DNA of 64,000 nucleotides from CAIXOA01 sp041653635 (GTDB taxonomy: Archaea > Micrarchaeota > Micrarchaeia > Anstonellales > Bilamarchaeaceae), in assembly GCA_041653635.1 (NCBI GenBank), contig JBAZFC010000001.1:124001-188000 (forward strand). The letters run 5' to 3'. Of this stretch, positions 57,472-64,000 are shown in pieces (positions within the stretch are counted from its first letter, which is position 1; each line of letters begins with the position of its first letter). Position numbers and translations under genes: made by a program. The notes beneath the pieces were generated by a model that did no database searches, was not told the DNA's origin, and saw only the letters and a list, made by a program, of their open reading frames with translations.

Positions 57472-58689
57472 ATGTCCGACTATGATTATGATATCATTAT
57501 TATAGGGGGAGGGCCTGCCGGCGCGACCATGGCGAGGGTTGCTGCGCAGAACGGGCAGAGCGTAATGATTTACGATAAGAGGAAGGAATTGGGCGAGCCG
57601 GTCAGGTGCGGGGAGGGATTGGGCGAGAGGGAGGTTGTCTCCCAGAAAATAGATATCCCAAAACAGTGCTTCTCAACGGAAATACTGGGCGCGAAGGTCA
57701 TTGCGCCCAACGGGAAGAGCATCACATGGAAAAGCAAGGACACGAAGGGCTGGGTGCTTGAACGAAAAATGTTTGACAAGTGGCTGGTGGAGCTGGCGGT
57801 GGATAAGGGCGCGAAGGTGAAGACTTACGCGAGGGTTACGGACCTCGTGAAGAAGGACGGGAAAATAGACGGGGTAATGGTCTCCCAGTGGGGCAGGGAG
57901 CCGTATGAGGTGAGGGCGCCATTGGTGGTATCGGCGGAGGGGATGGAATCCATAGTCGCGAGGAAGGCGGGGCTGAAGGCGATGTCCACGCTCTACGATG
58001 TGGATACCTGCTACCAGTATGAGATGAAGCCGTACGACCATGAGAATTTGATTGAGCTTTATTTCGGGACTGAGATTGCGCCGAGGGGATATGTTTGGAT
58101 ATTCCCGAAGGCGGCGAGGAAGGCGAATGTGGGGATAGGGATAGGCGGGCACCTCACGAACGGGAAGAAAGGAGGGAATGTGGAAGGCGCGGACCCGAAG
58201 GTGCTCATGGACAGGTTCATTGAGAATCATCCCCAGCTGAAGGATTCCAGCGTGCTGGAGGATTTCGGGGGCGTTATTTCAGTGGGGGCGCCGATAGAAT
58301 CATTCGTGAAGGACGGCTTCATGTGCATAGGGACGGCGGCGAGGCAGGTTGACCCCATACACGGGGGCGGGATTGCGCTCGCGATGGAGACGGGAATAAT
58401 TGCGGCTGGGGTGGCTAAGAAAGCGCATTCCGCGAAGGATTACTCGGAAAAAATGCTCAAAGAGTATGAGAACATATGGAGGGCTGGGCCCGGGAAGAAG
58501 ATGGGAAAGAGGCTGCTCCTGAGGAAAGTGATGGAGGAGGTCAATGACGACGACCTCAACCACATCTTCAACACGATTACGGATGCGGATTTGCAGAAGA
58601 TTATGGATGGAAACTTTGCCGGTTCGGTAGCGAAAGTGGTAGCTGGCCGTCCGCAACTCCTGAGGGTGCTGAAGGCTCTAATTGCGTGA
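57472..58689 (+). CDS. Geranylgeranyl reductase (archaeal lipid saturation)
   Basis: FAD enzyme that hydrogenates the isoprenoid chains of archaeal lipids. 405 residues: dinucleotide-binding DIIIIGGGPAGATMARVAA, the family PVRCGEGLGEREVV motif, GYVWIFPKAARKANVGIG, and CIGTAARQVDPIHGGGIALAMETG (FAD/substrate region, two parts). ATG 57472 lies 9 nt after GTG 57463, which is part of the GTGA site. Coupled with the upstream ferredoxin. Its 3' end overlaps the convergent GGDEF gene by 89 nt. Confidence 0.94.
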   Translation: MSDYDYDIIIIGGGPAGATMARVAAQNGQSVMIYDKRKELGEPVRCGEGLGEREVVSQKIDIPKQCFSTEILGAKVIAPNGKSITWKSKDTKGWVLERKMFDKWLVELAVDKGAKVKTYARVTDLVKKDGKIDGVMVSQWGREPYEVRAPLVVSAEGMESIVARKAGLKAMSTLYDVDTCYQYEMKPYDHENLIELYFGTEIAPRGYVWIFPKAARKANVGIGIGGHLTNGKKGGNVEGADPKVLMDRFIENHPQLKDSSVLEDFGGVISVGAPIESFVKDGFMCIGTAARQVDPIHGGGIALAMETGIIAAGVAKKAHSAKDYSEKMLKEYENIWRAGPGKKMGKRLLLRKVMEEVNDDDLNHIFNTITDADLQKIMDGNFAGSVAKVVAGRPQLLRVLKALIA

Positions 58690-60034
58690 AATCCACGCGC
58701 TCAAACACGAGCTCGTTCCCATGGACTATCGCGCGGGATACGCTGTTCCTGCCGGCCTCCTTGGTATGGTACATCGCCCCGTCCGCAAGCCGCACCATCA
58801 GTTCCGCCTCGGCCTCTATATACCTAAGGAGGGAACCTTCTGGGATCTTATCAAGCTTTATCCCGACTCCGGCCCTGCGCGCTGCCTCTTCAGCTTCGCG
58901 GATGCGCTTTGCGTCCTCCATCGCGCGCGGCTCCAGGCTTCTTATCTTAGAAACGAGGGAGATTATCGCCTCTGAACTCTTGGGGTAGCGCTCCACCCTT
59001 TCAAGGAGCAGGCGGATTATGCCCGCTGACGCGGCGCCGAAGCTGGCGGTCACTGGTATGGCGCCCACGTGCTCCACTCTGCATTCCAGCGGATTGAAGG
59101 CTGCGTGCATCTCCTCAAGCCTGCGCAGGGACACCATGCCCCCTATATCTTTCTGCAGCTGTATGAATTCCTCGCCTCCGTACCTGTAGGCGAGTTCGCC
59201 GGAGCGCTTGAACATGGAGCCGACTATGCCGAGCACCATGTCCCCTGCCACGTGGCCATTGTTGTCATTGATCAGCTTGAAATGGTCCAGGTCCATCATC
59301 ACTATTGAGAGTTTCCGGTCATGGATTGCATGCCCGGCTGCTGCCAGCAGGATGTCGTCGTCGAAGCGCCTCCTGTTCCAGAGGGTGGTCGTCGGGTCGG
59401 TGTCGCCCCTGTCTATGACCCTCTGCGAATACATCACCGTGTGTATGAGCGCGGCCACGGACACGATGAAATTGAGCTGGTGGTTCTCCTTCCCCGGTTC
59501 CTGGGAGATATCCCCGTACACCGCCAGCACGTGGGTGAGCTCCATCCTGCCATTCACAATGTTGCCGAGCGGAATCCAGCAGCCGTTTTCCCCGAACGTC
59601 GCCCCCGCCATGAGGCCTTTTACGGCATAGTCGCCAGGATTGGTGCTGAAGATTATGCTTTTTGTACCGTTGAACACGATTATGTTGCCCATGCGCATGT
59701 TTGCCGCGCGTGCGTCCGAGCCGTATTTGATGAACGGCCTTTTCCCAAATTCAGCCTCGGGGTCGGAGTTAAGGAACCTCAGCCCGTCCTTTTTCGCCTC
59801 CCAGAGCTCCACCCTGCGTATGCGGGAGTCTATCTGGGGTATAAGGTGCATCAGGCGGTCCGCGGTGCCGCTCCTGTGCACGAGCTCCCTGAACACAAGC
59901 ACCGCATCCTCATAGCCCTTTGCCCACTCGGGCTCCTTCTCCAGGAGCCTCCTGCCGAAATCCAACGCTTTCGCTGTACGGACGAATCCTGCATCCGAGA
60001 GCAATCCCGCTAGATGGCGTGGTTTATCAGTCAT
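58601..60034 (-). CDS. GGDEF-domain protein with GAF-like N-terminal sensor
   Basis: 477 residues. The N-terminal half (about 1-225) resembles a GAF sensor (FIKYGSDARAANMRMGNIIV, NGCWIPLGNIVNGRMEL). It is followed by a GGDEF domain: DTDPTTTLWNRRRFDDDI (usual D.LTgL.NRR), VMMDLDHFKLINDNNGHVAG (metal Asp and NxxxG), and the active-site RYGGEEF. The RxxD inhibitory site reads RSGE, so feedback control is doubtful. An insertion of roughly 60 helical residues sits before ADGAMYHTKEAGRN. All residues for c-di-GMP synthesis seem present, which is rare in archaea. The frame above ATG 60034 is not used, as the ATG sits at leaderless distance from TTATAG. Confidence 0.85.
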   Translation of the reverse strand: MTDKPRHLAGLLSDAGFVRTAKALDFGRRLLEKEPEWAKGYEDAVLVFRELVHRSGTADRLMHLIPQIDSRIRRVELWEAKKDGLRFLNSDPEAEFGKRPFIKYGSDARAANMRMGNIIVFNGTKSIIFSTNPGDYAVKGLMAGATFGENGCWIPLGNIVNGRMELTHVLAVYGDISQEPGKENHQLNFIVSVAALIHTVMYSQRVIDRGDTDPTTTLWNRRRFDDDILLAAAGHAIHDRKLSIVMMDLDHFKLINDNNGHVAGDMVLGIVGSMFKRSGELAYRYGGEEFIQLQKDIGGMVSLRRLEEMHAAFNPLECRVEHVGAIPVTASFGAASAGIIRLLLERVERYPKSSEAIISLVSKIRSLEPRAMEDAKRIREAEEAARRAGVGIKLDKIPEGSLLRYIEAEAELMVRLADGAMYHTKEAGRNSVSRAIVHGNELVFERVDFTQLEPSAPSGVADGQLPLSLPNRQSFHP

Positions 60035-60116
60035 GATATTATACCTTCTATAACATACTATTGCACCACATATCTTTTTATTTGCTTCGCCCCTTCCATA
60101 GGGGCAGGTGAGTAAC

Positions 60117-60206
60117 ATGTTCGCTTTCGATGAGGACGAAGACTGGGAGGACGAGGATTTCGATGACGATGAGGAGTTTGGGGAGGACGACGAAGAAGAG
60201 GAATGA
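60117..60206 (+). CDS. 29-residue polyacidic peptide
   Basis: Short frame with ideal signals: GGTGA followed by 5 nt and ATG 60117. The product has 21 Asp/Glu, five aromatics (F2, F4, W10, F15, F21) and only three other residues (M1, A3, G22). It resembles an acidic-aromatic binding peptide (transcription activation domain or DNA-mimic style), with no enzyme function possible. A stem-loop plus T-run follows at 60218-60248, so it is an independent single-gene transcript. It is divergent from the GGDEF gene. Real gene status is inferred from signals only. Confidence 0.65.
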   Translation: MFAFDEDEDWEDEDFDDDEEFGEDDEEEE

Positions 60207-60217
60207 TTCTGATCCCG

Positions 60218-60248
60218 GGGCCGCTTAGGCGGCCCTCCAGCTTTTTTT
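60218..60248 (+). terminator. Stem-loop plus T-run terminator
   Basis: GGGCCGC/GCGGCCC around loop TTAG (60218-60235), then CTCCAGC and seven T (60242-60248). It ends the polyacidic peptide transcript. Confidence 0.75.
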
Positions 60249-60303
60249 GTTAATTATAGCGTATTTTAAATTCTTAGGTAATAACGTTCCATAAGGTGTC
60301 AAT

Positions 60304-60762
60304 ATGGGAGTGATGGATTTCTTCTTGGGCAAGTCTAAGGATGAGGATGCCGGGGCGTCCGTGCCGATGGCGACCACGCCGGTGCATAAGCCGTTCTCCG
60401 TATCCGCGAAGTTTGATTCGCTCAGGCTTCGGACCGGCAGGAACAGCAAGATAATGATGGACGTGGGCGTCACGAACATAAGCTCGCAGAAGCAGCTGGT
60501 TTCCGTGGATGTTTCACTGCCCCAGAGGTCCAATGTAGGGTTTGACGTCAACTGCAACCAGAACTATGTGGAGAAGAGGGTGGGCGAGATAATGCCGGGG
60601 GCTACCTCGACCTTCTCCGTCCCGATATTCGCGAACAACCTCACCCGCGAGGGCAGCTACACGATAGAGATAAACGCGTTCTCCCATTACCTGGATTACA
60701 GGAAAGTGCTTTCCCAGATGAAGAAGAAGGTTGCGTTGAGAGCTGTATCTGGACGGCAATAA
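60304..60762 (+). CDS. CARDB/Ig-like small beta-sandwich protein
   Basis: 152 residues. After a flexible N-terminal ~35 residues, a beta-sandwich of CARDB type: KIMMDVGVTNISSQKQLVSV, EIMPGATSTFSVPIFANNL and EGSYTIEINAFSHYLDYRKV. No signal peptide despite an Ig-like fold, so it is probably cytoplasmic. Similar in style to the 49057-49410 product. GGTG lies 5 nt before the ATG. Convergent with the beta-lactamase-fold gene, adjacent stops. Confidence 0.6.
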   Translation: MGVMDFFLGKSKDEDAGASVPMATTPVHKPFSVSAKFDSLRLRTGRNSKIMMDVGVTNISSQKQLVSVDVSLPQRSNVGFDVNCNQNYVEKRVGEIMPGATSTFSVPIFANNLTREGSYTIEINAFSHYLDYRKVLSQMKKKVALRAVSGRQ

Positions 60763-61362
60763 TTATTTGCTTCCGGGCATCAGGGCGCAAAGCTCATCCT
60801 TCACTTTTTCCATGTATCCAGAAGATGAGAAGGGCTCGCCGTGGCCTGGGAAGAATTTTTCTATTTTTAATTTTGAGAGCATCTCATAGGATTTCAGGAG
60901 CTTGGAGGGGTCGCTCCCGGGGAGCGAGAGGTTGGGGAGCATCAAATCCGGGAACACTGTGTCGCCGGAGAAGAGATATTTCTTTTCCTCAAGATAAATG
61001 CAGATTGCGCCCGGGCAATGGCCGGGAGTGTGCAGGATGCGGAGGGTGAAATTTGGGAATTGGAGGCGCTCCCCATCCTTGAGGGGGCGGATTTTAGCAT
61101 CCTTTATCTCCGGAAGGCCCAATTCCCTGCAGAAAGAGTGCCCCATATCTATTTCCTTTATCGCTGCTGGGCTTGCGGCTATTTCGCAGGAGTGGTTTGG
61201 GATTCCGGTTATGTGGTCGCAGTGCTCGTGCGTGAGGATTATTAGTTCCGGATTGGGATAAATGACGCCTTCGGGGGCGTCTATTGCGACCTTTCCATCA
61301 ATCAGGTAGCCGGTGGAAACGGGGCGGCGGGAGTTGCTTTTGCCCGGAAAAACCTTTATCAT
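60763..61362 (-). CDS. Metallo-beta-lactamase-fold hydrolase
   Basis: 199 residues. Zinc motif LTHEHCDHITGIP (HxHxDH, about residues 50-59), second ligands in LHTPGHCPGAICIY (about 110-123) and FSGDTVFP (about 134-141), and a C-terminal HGEPF. This is the glyoxalase II/hydroxyacylglutathione-hydrolase-like subgroup. Substrate unknown. Start overlaps the stop of the winged-helix gene (ATGA), so the two form an operon. Confidence 0.88.
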   Translation of the reverse strand: MIKVFPGKSNSRRPVSTGYLIDGKVAIDAPEGVIYPNPELIILTHEHCDHITGIPNHSCEIAASPAAIKEIDMGHSFCRELGLPEIKDAKIRPLKDGERLQFPNFTLRILHTPGHCPGAICIYLEEKKYLFSGDTVFPDLMLPNLSLPGSDPSKLLKSYEMLSKLKIEKFFPGHGEPFSSSGYMEKVKDELCALMPGSK

Positions 61363-61607
61363 TCTATTTTCCTCCTCAGTTCCTCCACCGCGTTCGCCAC
61401 TTCCTTCCCCTTGTCCGTGAGGGAGACGGTCTTCTTCTTTCCCGCCGCCTGGATTGTGACCAGCCCCTTCTGCTGGAGGGCGGTGGCGAGATGGGTTATG
61501 TATACATAGGTGGTGCCTGTTTCCTTCGCAATATCCGAGAGATAGGTGGACTTGTTCTTGAGGAGCGAGAAGACTTTTGCCGGCTTGTCACGGAGAAGGA
61601 ATCCCAT
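61359..61607 (-). CDS. Winged-helix (MarR/ArsR-like) small regulator
   Basis: 82 residues: KVFSLLKNKSTYLSDIAKET (helix 2), GTTYVYITHLATALQQKGLV (recognition helix) and the wing IQAAGKKKTVSLTDKG, with a short C-terminal helix. Typical of archaeal single-domain regulators. Translationally coupled to the beta-lactamase-fold gene, which it probably regulates. CTTTTTATT, about 25 nt upstream of ATG 61607, can serve as TATA. Confidence 0.85.
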   Translation of the reverse strand: MGFLLRDKPAKVFSLLKNKSTYLSDIAKETGTTYVYITHLATALQQKGLVTIQAAGKKKTVSLTDKGKEVANAVEELRRKIE

Positions 61608-61684
61608 AAAGGGGATTGGCGGGCATCGGAATAAAAAGGTTATGAGAAAAAAGAGGTTGGTAACTTAGTTAGGGTGGGAACTGA

Positions 61685-63451
61685 ATGGGTGGGGAAGAAG
61701 CGGTAAGAATAAATGCTGGAAACTTGCGCAAAGTTAATGCGGAGCCATCCGATTTTGCAAAACGGGCAGAGCACAAGGAGAAGCCATTTGGAAAAGAACC
61801 TCCGATGGCAGAATTGAATGTGATAGTGCTGGATGGAAGCGAGAAAGGCAAATATGTCCATGAGCGCGTAGAATTGGGGTCCAATCTGCAAAGCGTGTTG
61901 GTGGCTGCTCTCAGGAAACATGGCATGATTGTACTTGAACAGTACGACGAGAAGGAGGGTTTGGGGATATGCAAGGTTGTCACTAAGGATGGCACTATCA
62001 AAAACGTGCATTACAGCTTTCGTAGCAAGGATGGAAAGCGCAAGCTTATACCCCTCATTTCATGCGGGAACGGTGGTATCTCCGGAGCTAAAGCGGCAGA
62101 TATCCTAATTACTGCCGAAGAATTAACTGTCGTTATAGAAAACAGCACAGCATCATGTTCGCTGGGCAACACTGAACCCACGGGACCAGTAACAAAACAA
62201 AGGTTGCAAGAATTGCTCTTGTTGGACATGGGTGATGGAACAATCAACCCTAGTGATATCCTGCTAAGCTCTTGGAAAGACCCGCTCCCACCGCGATACT
62301 TACAGCCGCTTGCCACCATTGAAACCGGCGGATTTGAAATGCGAACCGGATTCGTGCCAAACGCAACATTTGTGCAGGATTTCGCATCATCCAACAAGCT
62401 CAGGGAATGGCTGAAGGACTCTCAGCTTAAGGTCGGCTGCGAGGGCGAATTGGACATAATACTCTATTACAACGGAATCGGCACGCGCGGGATTGAATGG
62501 AATCCTGCGAGGGTTGAGGCGCCTGTTTTGCCTTCTGCGGAAAGAAGGGAATTTGTTGCCGCCGCATCCGGCAATGAGGTGGCGGTGCAGGAGTGCAGGA
62601 GTGAAGCTGCCCCGGCTTCCCAGCAGGCTCCCATGCAATTCGCATACGATGCTTTTGAGTCCGTCCCAACAAGGTTCAGGAAAGAGAAACGGGTAAAGGA
62701 GAAGCCCGTTGAAGCAAAGAATGTGGCAAGGGCGGAAAGCAAGGTAGAAAGAAAAGAGAAGCTGGTTAGGAGGGAGAAAGCTGGGTACAATCCCTCCGCA
62801 AAACGTGCGGCGGAAGAAGCTCCATTCTGGAGGATAGACAGCAAGGGCAGGATGAAGCCCATGCATGCGCCTAGGGGGATGGACGATGGTGCGCCCGCCC
62901 AGATGCCAAAATTGAAGGTTGGTGTTCCTAAACTAATGGGCAAATTGGTTTTTAGGCGGGAGAACACATCTCCTGTGAGATTAAACCGGGTTGCAGAGGC
63001 GAAAAATCCGGAGCTTTTGCAGGAAAAAAAGAAAAAGAGGAAGAGACGCCCTGAAATGAAGCAAGTGGGGGCTGAAAGGCCCGCGGAGAAGCCGAAGAGG
63101 CCTGCCGCGAAGGTCAGGTTCGGGGATGCGGTGCCGCTTTCCTCCGGAATACGGAGGAAGAAGGTGCGCCGCGAGATGCCTGTGGTGGAGTTGAAGAAGG
63201 AGAAAAAGGCGAAGCGCAGGGCGGAGAAAAGGAAGGAAATTGCCTTGGGGCAGGATGCGGCTATTTCCACGAAGAGGAAGGCACACAGGAAAGAGAAAGC
63301 GGTAATGCTGGACGCGGAAGGCAAGAAGAAAAGCCGCATGGAAGAAAAGAAAAGGGCGCGTAAGAGGCAGGCGGACACCGTAGAATACCTGGTTGCGAAG
63401 AAGGCCCGGGGCGGAAAGAGGAAGTATTGGGCTCCCCTCAGCCTGAGATAA
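61685..63451 (+). CDS. Unknown protein with a long Lys/Arg-rich tail
   Basis: 588 residues. The N-terminal part (about 1-285) is mixed alpha/beta (AELNVIVLDGSEKGKYVHER, LQSVLVAALRKHGMIVLEQY, then a segment with LITAEELTVVIENS) and folded-looking; the C-terminal part (about 315-588) is almost entirely basic and repetitive (QEKKKKRKRRPEMK, RRKKVRREMP, KKEKKAKRRAEKRKE), probably disordered and nucleic-acid binding. The N-terminal coding part is AT-richer (one 60-nt stretch at 62101 is about 37% GC) than the rest of the window. Family not recognised; possible recent acquisition or fusion. Confidence 0.6.
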   Translation: MGGEEAVRINAGNLRKVNAEPSDFAKRAEHKEKPFGKEPPMAELNVIVLDGSEKGKYVHERVELGSNLQSVLVAALRKHGMIVLEQYDEKEGLGICKVVTKDGTIKNVHYSFRSKDGKRKLIPLISCGNGGISGAKAADILITAEELTVVIENSTASCSLGNTEPTGPVTKQRLQELLLLDMGDGTINPSDILLSSWKDPLPPRYLQPLATIETGGFEMRTGFVPNATFVQDFASSNKLREWLKDSQLKVGCEGELDIILYYNGIGTRGIEWNPARVEAPVLPSAERREFVAAASGNEVAVQECRSEAAPASQQAPMQFAYDAFESVPTRFRKEKRVKEKPVEAKNVARAESKVERKEKLVRREKAGYNPSAKRAAEEAPFWRIDSKGRMKPMHAPRGMDDGAPAQMPKLKVGVPKLMGKLVFRRENTSPVRLNRVAEAKNPELLQEKKKKRKRRPEMKQVGAERPAEKPKRPAAKVRFGDAVPLSSGIRRKKVRREMPVVELKKEKKAKRRAEKRKEIALGQDAAISTKRKAHRKEKAVMLDAEGKKKSRMEEKKRARKRQADTVEYLVAKKARGGKRKYWAPLSLR

Positions 63452-63513
63452 CGTATAAAAAGTGTTCTAGTGCTTTTATATTCTGCTTTCTGATTCCCTA
63501 GAAATATGGAATT

Positions 63514-63588
63514 GGGCCTGTAGCTCAGCTTGGCCAGAGCGCCGGACTCTTAATCCGGGTGTCGGGGGTTCAAATCCCCTCAGGCCCG
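63514..63588 (+). tRNA. tRNA-Lys (anticodon CTT)
   Basis: Acceptor GGGCCTG/CAGGCCC, anticodon stem CCGGA/TCCGG with loop CTCTTAA (CTT), T stem GGGGG/CCCCT with loop TTCAAAT (one G-T pair), discriminator G. CCA is not encoded; no intron seen. It is convergent with cysS, 2 nt apart. Confidence 0.92.
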
Positions 63589-63590
63589 CT

Positions 63591-64000
63591 CTATCGTTTT
63601 TCTATTCTCCACTTCACTCCTTTCTCGCCGTCCTCAAGCACGACGCCCAGTTCGCTGAGGCGCTTCCTTATCTCATCTGACATTCCGTAATTTTTCTCCT
63701 TGCGGGCCTTTTCCCTCAAATCAATCAATAGTGAGACCAATTTTTCAGTCATTTCCGGCATCTCAATCTCCTCCTTCTTCAATCCCAAAACCCAGAGCAT
63801 CTGCTCAAGCTTTTCGCGTACGGCGGCGAGCTGCCCGAGGTCCGGCTTCGCCTTCTCCAACTGTGAAAAGGAAAGGGATGCGAGGTTGAAGAGGTGCGCA
63901 ATCGCACCTGGGGTGTCAAAATCATCTTCCATGCAGGCGTAGAATCCGGAAATCTCCGCATCTGAATCCTTGCGGAAGGACTTGTCCGGCGGGGAGGGTT
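63591..64000 (-). CDS. cysS: Cysteinyl-tRNA synthetase, C-terminal part (cut by window edge)
   Basis: The last ~135 residues are visible; the 5' end lies beyond the window. They show the DALR-like anticodon-domain start FYACMEDDFDTPGAIAHLFN and the CysRS C-terminal signature LIDLREKARKEKNYGMSDEI followed by RKRLSELGVVLEDGEKGVKW. The catalytic HIGH and KMSKS regions are not in view. The frame stays open through position 64000. Confidence 0.92.
   Translation of the reverse strand, partial: PSPPDKSFRKDSDAEISGFYACMEDDFDTPGAIAHLFNLASLSFSQLEKAKPDLGQLAAVREKLEQMLWVLGLKKEEIEMPEMTEKLVSLLIDLREKARKEKNYGMSDEIRKRLSELGVVLEDGEKGVKWRIEKR

Overview
This 64 kb window looks like a chromosome segment of a DPANN-type archaeon. 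Micrarchaeota or Diapherotrites would fit, but I cannot place it more precisely. The information-processing genes are archaeal: Cdc48/VAT, an RPA-like protein, GatD/GatE, ribosomal protein L11, aEF1B with its small zinc-ribbon partner, Spt5, SecE, FtsZ, Pelota, EndoQ, a split GMP synthase B subunit and a eukaryal-type GlyRS. Lipid genes are isoprenoid-type (HMG-CoA reductase, geranylgeranyl reductase). Genes are packed with many ATGA/GTGA 4-nt overlaps. Many lead genes have a TATA box about 22-30 nt before the start codon, which suggests leaderless mRNAs. Internal genes often carry a GGTGA Shine-Dalgarno at a fixed distance.

Layout. 0-4 kb (minus): RPA-like protein, Cdc48, a small membrane protein and a site-2 protease. 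4-6.5 kb: a shortened NFACT protein, DUF424 and two double-ACT proteins. 6.5-12 kb: GatDE, L11, a PQQ-propeller surface protein, and the zinc ribbon with aEF1B. 12-17.3 kb: GlyA-FolD, MscS, FtsZ-SecE-Spt5 and tRNA-Arg. 17.4-21.6 kb: DUF523, a membrane-embedded tandem AAA ATPase, a GNAT-like protein and a zinc ribbon.

21.6-38.8 kb is the outstanding region. Reading outward from one symmetric promoter are a secreted, C-terminally anchored protein (minus) and, on the plus strand, six tandem paralogous polytopic membrane proteins, a 1440-residue Cys-rich lipoprotein-like protein, a 1360-residue membrane scaffold-like protein and a PadR-type regulator. No known system matches this set by eye. I treat it as a candidate undescribed cell-surface or secretion machine. 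One of the six paralogs is split across two frames exactly at a CCCTTTG heptamer.

38.8-48.3 kb: Pelota, a PHP-family protein, a TPR protein, tRNA-Gln, GuaAB, EndoQ, GlyRS and several unknowns. 48.3-52.4 kb: initiator tRNA-Met, tRNA-Ser, small surface and regulatory proteins, HMG-CoA reductase and three copies of a new ~50-nt two-hairpin repeat. 52.4-56.1 kb: a glycosylation/polyprenol-phosphate group. 56.1-64 kb: RtcA with a structured leader, ferredoxin plus geranylgeranyl reductase, an archaeal GGDEF protein, a 29-residue polyacidic peptide gene with its own terminator, a beta-lactamase-fold hydrolase with a winged-helix partner, a long basic-tailed unknown, tRNA-Lys and the end of CysS.

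No rRNA, CRISPR array, transposase or integrase was seen. Function assignments rest on motif recognition by eye. No database search was run.
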